Positions 13,889-14,230 of a stretch of 14,230 nucleotides of DNA are shown one piece after another. The stretch is from NCBI GenBank assembly GCA_037140475.1, contig JBAXEJ010000058.1, positions 1-14,230 on the forward strand. The letters are read 5' to 3'. This stretch comes from PALSA-1006 sp037140475. GTDB lineage: Bacteria > Pseudomonadota > Gammaproteobacteria > Burkholderiales > Gallionellaceae. A program made the translations under genes and the position numbers. Every line of letters begins with the position of its first letter. Positions within the stretch are counted from its first letter, which is position 1. A model generated the notes under the pieces. It made no database searches, had not been told where the DNA came from, and saw only the letters and a program-made list of their open reading frames with translations.

Positions 13889-14230
13889 AGAACCAGCCTA
13901 CCTTGCTGGCATAAAGGATCATTCTCTAGCTTAGTTAACGTTGGCATGAGCGCAAGGTTTGTGCGTGCTTCTAGCGCGCGAGATCTTTCTTTTAATTCAT
14001 CGCACGATAGATTGATCTCCCTGCCGTTGACCGCAATGGCGATCGTATTACCACTTTTGCATTTAGGTAGCATCAGTGCTCTGTTTTCAAAAGCCGTTTC
14101 AACATAGGCAAAGCCGCCTTTAATACCGTGACACAAACCAATAAGATTGACCACTAACAGTCCTATATCAGTAAGTCGTGATCGGCAGTTTTGATAAAAC
14201 GCGAGCGTATTCAGATCGCCGGGGTGGGCC
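13885..14230 (-). CDS. Small cysteine-containing protein, 5' end cut by window edge
   Basis: The frame is open from the right edge to a TAA at 13885-13887, about 115 codons. GTG 14154 is the first start inside the window, but the frame continues upstream without a stop (GDLNTLAFYQNCRSRL), so the real start probably lies outside. The protein has four cysteines in the visible central and C-terminal part, including LIGLCHGIKGGFAYVE and LMLPKC. Their spacing loosely recalls small exported Rap1a/Tai-type immunity proteins, but the likeness is weak and no function is claimed. Its stop overlaps that of the convergent barrel gene within TTAA. Confidence 0.55.
   Translation of the reverse strand, partial: AHPGDLNTLAFYQNCRSRLTDIGLLVVNLIGLCHGIKGGFAYVETAFENRALMLPKCKSGNTIAIAVNGREINLSCDELKERSRALEARTNLALMPTLTKLENDPLCQQGRLVL

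Overview
The window looks like chromosomal DNA from a Gram-negative proteobacterium, probably beta or gamma. The reasons are a long FadE-type acyl-CoA dehydrogenase, canonical RadA and Fur, an outer-membrane beta-barrel ending in phenylalanine, and a REP doublet with GTAG headers. The species cannot be fixed from this stretch. There is no tRNA, rRNA, CRISPR array or transposase. Genes are closely packed, and two convergent pairs share a TTAA at their stop codons.

Layout. At the left edge, on the minus strand, is the 5' part of a secreted caspase-like (peptidase C14) gene with its His and Cys catalytic motifs. Its signal-peptide region appears to be interrupted by a 165-bp, frame-preserving palindromic insertion that contains a REP doublet. 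Upstream, also minus, is fadE. Diverging from fadE is a small exported DUF3124 protein, which converges on radA (minus). Behind radA in the same direction is a membrane-bound sensor with HAMP, GAF and HD-GYP domains (c-di-GMP phosphodiesterase). Diverging from that is a large FAD-dependent dehydrogenase (COG2509 type), which converges with a FapA/DUF342 protein (minus).

The right part holds an iron-homeostasis block. fur (minus) is followed by a small DsrC/TusE-like gene that has its own good sigma70-type promoter. Diverging from fur is a three-gene operon: periplasmic cupredoxin, FTR1-family iron permease and an outer-membrane barrel. The fur/cupredoxin interval carries two Fur-box-like sites, one lying over the -10 of a strong plus-strand promoter. 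Fur is therefore expected to shut the uptake operon when iron is plentiful and may also control itself. A small minus-strand reading frame, cut by the right edge, ends the window.

Most worth a second look: the REP-containing insertion in the caspase-like gene; the compact Fur-controlled cupredoxin-FTR1-barrel operon that lacks EfeB and the EfeO M75 domain; the NarX/PilJ-like sensor segment on the HD-GYP protein; the hairpin over that gene's ribosome binding site; and the one-cysteine DsrC-like protein beside fur.
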